Part shown: in pieces, positions 63,224 through 64,000 of the stretch | Position numbering within the stretch: position 1 is the stretch's first letter | How the letters are laid out: each line of letters begins with the position of its first letter | Assembly: GCF_935825525.1 (NCBI RefSeq) | Contig: NZ_CAKXZT010000136.1 | Coordinates: 80,958 to 144,957 of the forward strand | Source of the DNA: Mesorhizobium escarrei | GTDB lineage: Bacteria > Pseudomonadota > Alphaproteobacteria > Rhizobiales > Rhizobiaceae | Length of the DNA stretch: 64,000 nt | Reading direction: 5' to 3' | Made by a program: the position numbers and the translations under genes | Notes under the pieces: generated by a model | Databases searched by the model: none | What the model saw: the letters and a program-made list of their open reading frames with translations, nothing else | What the model was told of the DNA's origin: nothing

Positions 63224-64000
63224 TTGGCAGAGACTGGGATGGAGCTGCGCGGCAAGTTCGCGAATGTGGACCTGGATGCGCTGGTCGACAACCGGGTCGT
63301 GCGGACCTGGCTTTATTTCGGCATGTTCTGGCTGATGGTGACGCCATCCGTCGGCGTCCTGATATCGAGCACCTTCAACTACCCCGACTATCTTGGATCG
63401 GGAAACCTAGAGCTCACCTTCGGCCGGCTGCGGCCGGTCCACGTCAACGGTGTCATCTTCGGCGCCTTCTCGACGCTTTTCATCGGCCTTTGCTATTATC
63501 TCGTGCCGCGTCTGTCGGGGGTGCGGGTGATATGGTCGGAGTGGTCGGTTCTCCTCGCATGGGTCTGGAACGTCGCAACGCTTGCCGGTTTGGTCGGCTT
63601 GCTGTTCGGCGACAGTGACGGTTTGGAAGCCGGAGAATTTCCGCTCTATGCGAAGGTCGCATTCTTCATCGTAGTGGCTGTTGCTACCGCGCAATTCCTG
63701 ATCACGATCAGTCGAAGGCTCGAGCCGGCGATCTATGTCGCGCTATGGTACTTGATCGCCACTTTCGTGTGGACGACGATGAACTTCGTGCTTGGAAGCT
63801 TCATCCTGCCGTACACGATCTCGGGCATCAACAGCGCAGCCTTCCATGGCCTCTATCTCCACTACATCGTCGGCCTGTGGCTAACGCCCGCGGGCTACGT
63901 AATCATCTACTATTTCCTGCCGATCAGCGCGCGAAATCCGCTCTATGCCCATAAGCTCTCGCTGGTAGGCTTTTGGTCCCTGGCATTGTTCTACCCGTTC
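63224..64000 (+). CDS. Divergent cbb3-like (CcoN-type) oxidase subunit, partial
   Basis: The frame runs open from TTG 63224 (GGGGAGG eight bases upstream; ATG 63239 possible) to the window end, 259 residues. It is a polytopic protein. RLRPVHVNGVIFGAFSTLF has the conserved RPxH of CcoN with His73 as likely heme ligand. LHYIVGLWLTPAGYVIIYYF matches the CcoN helix with the copper ligand His213. Typical CcoN has G-H-N-A-V-G-F there and this one reads L-H-Y-I-V-G-L, so it is divergent. FWSLALFYPF lies where the crosslinked Tyr of cbb3 oxidases occurs. The next His pair and the remaining helices lie outside. NO-reductase-like alternatives cannot be excluded. Confidence 0.82.
   Translation, partial: MAETGMELRGKFANVDLDALVDNRVVRTWLYFGMFWLMVTPSVGVLISSTFNYPDYLGSGNLELTFGRLRPVHVNGVIFGAFSTLFIGLCYYLVPRLSGVRVIWSEWSVLLAWVWNVATLAGLVGLLFGDSDGLEAGEFPLYAKVAFFIVVAVATAQFLITISRRLEPAIYVALWYLIATFVWTTMNFVLGSFILPYTISGINSAAFHGLYLHYIVGLWLTPAGYVIIYYFLPISARNPLYAHKLSLVGFWSLALFYPF

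Overview
The window is 64 kb of GC-rich DNA with the gene content of an alphaproteobacterium, most likely a member of the Rhizobiales such as Mesorhizobium (inference; no rRNA, tRNA or housekeeping ribosomal gene is present to fix the genus). Pointers are a C4-pathway 5-aminolevulinate synthase, a solo GroEL paralogue, a sugar ABC uptake operon next to a ROK regulator, many SDR dehydrogenases and LysR regulators, and a cbb3-like terminal oxidase. The gene style is accessory: short catabolic operons, paralogous regulators, several broken genes and a defence locus.

Layout. 1-2.3 kb: end of an arginase-family gene and two alpha/beta hydrolases. 2.5-6.5 kb: minus-strand operon of an exported TPR/beta-barrel protein, a FecR-domain protein and a CHASE2 adenylate cyclase. 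6.8-8.2 kb: MgtE-type magnesium transporter with a cyclic-nucleotide-binding-domain remnant just after its stop. 8.5-16.8 kb: sugar or polyol uptake and catabolism operon (binding protein, two permeases, ATPase, two SDRs, a TIM-barrel isomerase) divergent from a ROK regulator, with a perfect 8-bp dyad near the regulator. 16.9-18.6 kb: SDR, DoxX-like protein, HxlR regulator.

18.9-27.1 kb: a complete four-gene Wadjet-like (JetABCD, DUF2397/DUF2398/SMC/DUF2399 branch) anti-plasmid operon, every junction overlapping by 4 bp. It is followed by a Phd/VapB-like antitoxin with a truncated PIN toxin and a broken TetR gene. 28.4-37.8 kb: mixed accessory genes (DUF2867, NAD-binding protein, LysR, RidA, SWIM-SNF2 helicase, LysR/SDR/F420-reductase-like cassette) including two pairs of imperfect direct repeats that may be old integration scars.

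37.9-47.2 kb: a gentisate-type aromatic-acid operon (VOC protein, gentisate dioxygenase, MFS transporter, maleylpyruvate isomerase, fumarylpyruvate hydrolase, SDR, hydrolase, MIP18-family protein, amidohydrolase) with a LysR and another SDR. The ring-hydroxylating enzyme that would feed it is not in the window. 47.3-55.9 kb: quinone reductase, two SnoaL-like proteins, pirin, twin LysR paralogues, a frameshifted SDR, DoxX, a frameshifted flavin reductase and an exported hydrolase.

56.4-64.0 kb: a bidirectional respiratory island. Leftward: SCO copper chaperone, an 80-residue unknown protein, 5-aminolevulinate synthase and a GroEL with a His-rich tail. Rightward: an exported cupredoxin-like protein, a Tat-exported metallophosphoesterase, a c-type cytochrome and a divergent CcoN-like heme-copper oxidase subunit cut by the window edge. 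Copper delivery, heme synthesis, protein folding, electron carrier and oxidase are thus together. I consider this the strongest candidate for an incompletely described system here, with the Wadjet locus the strongest recognised one.
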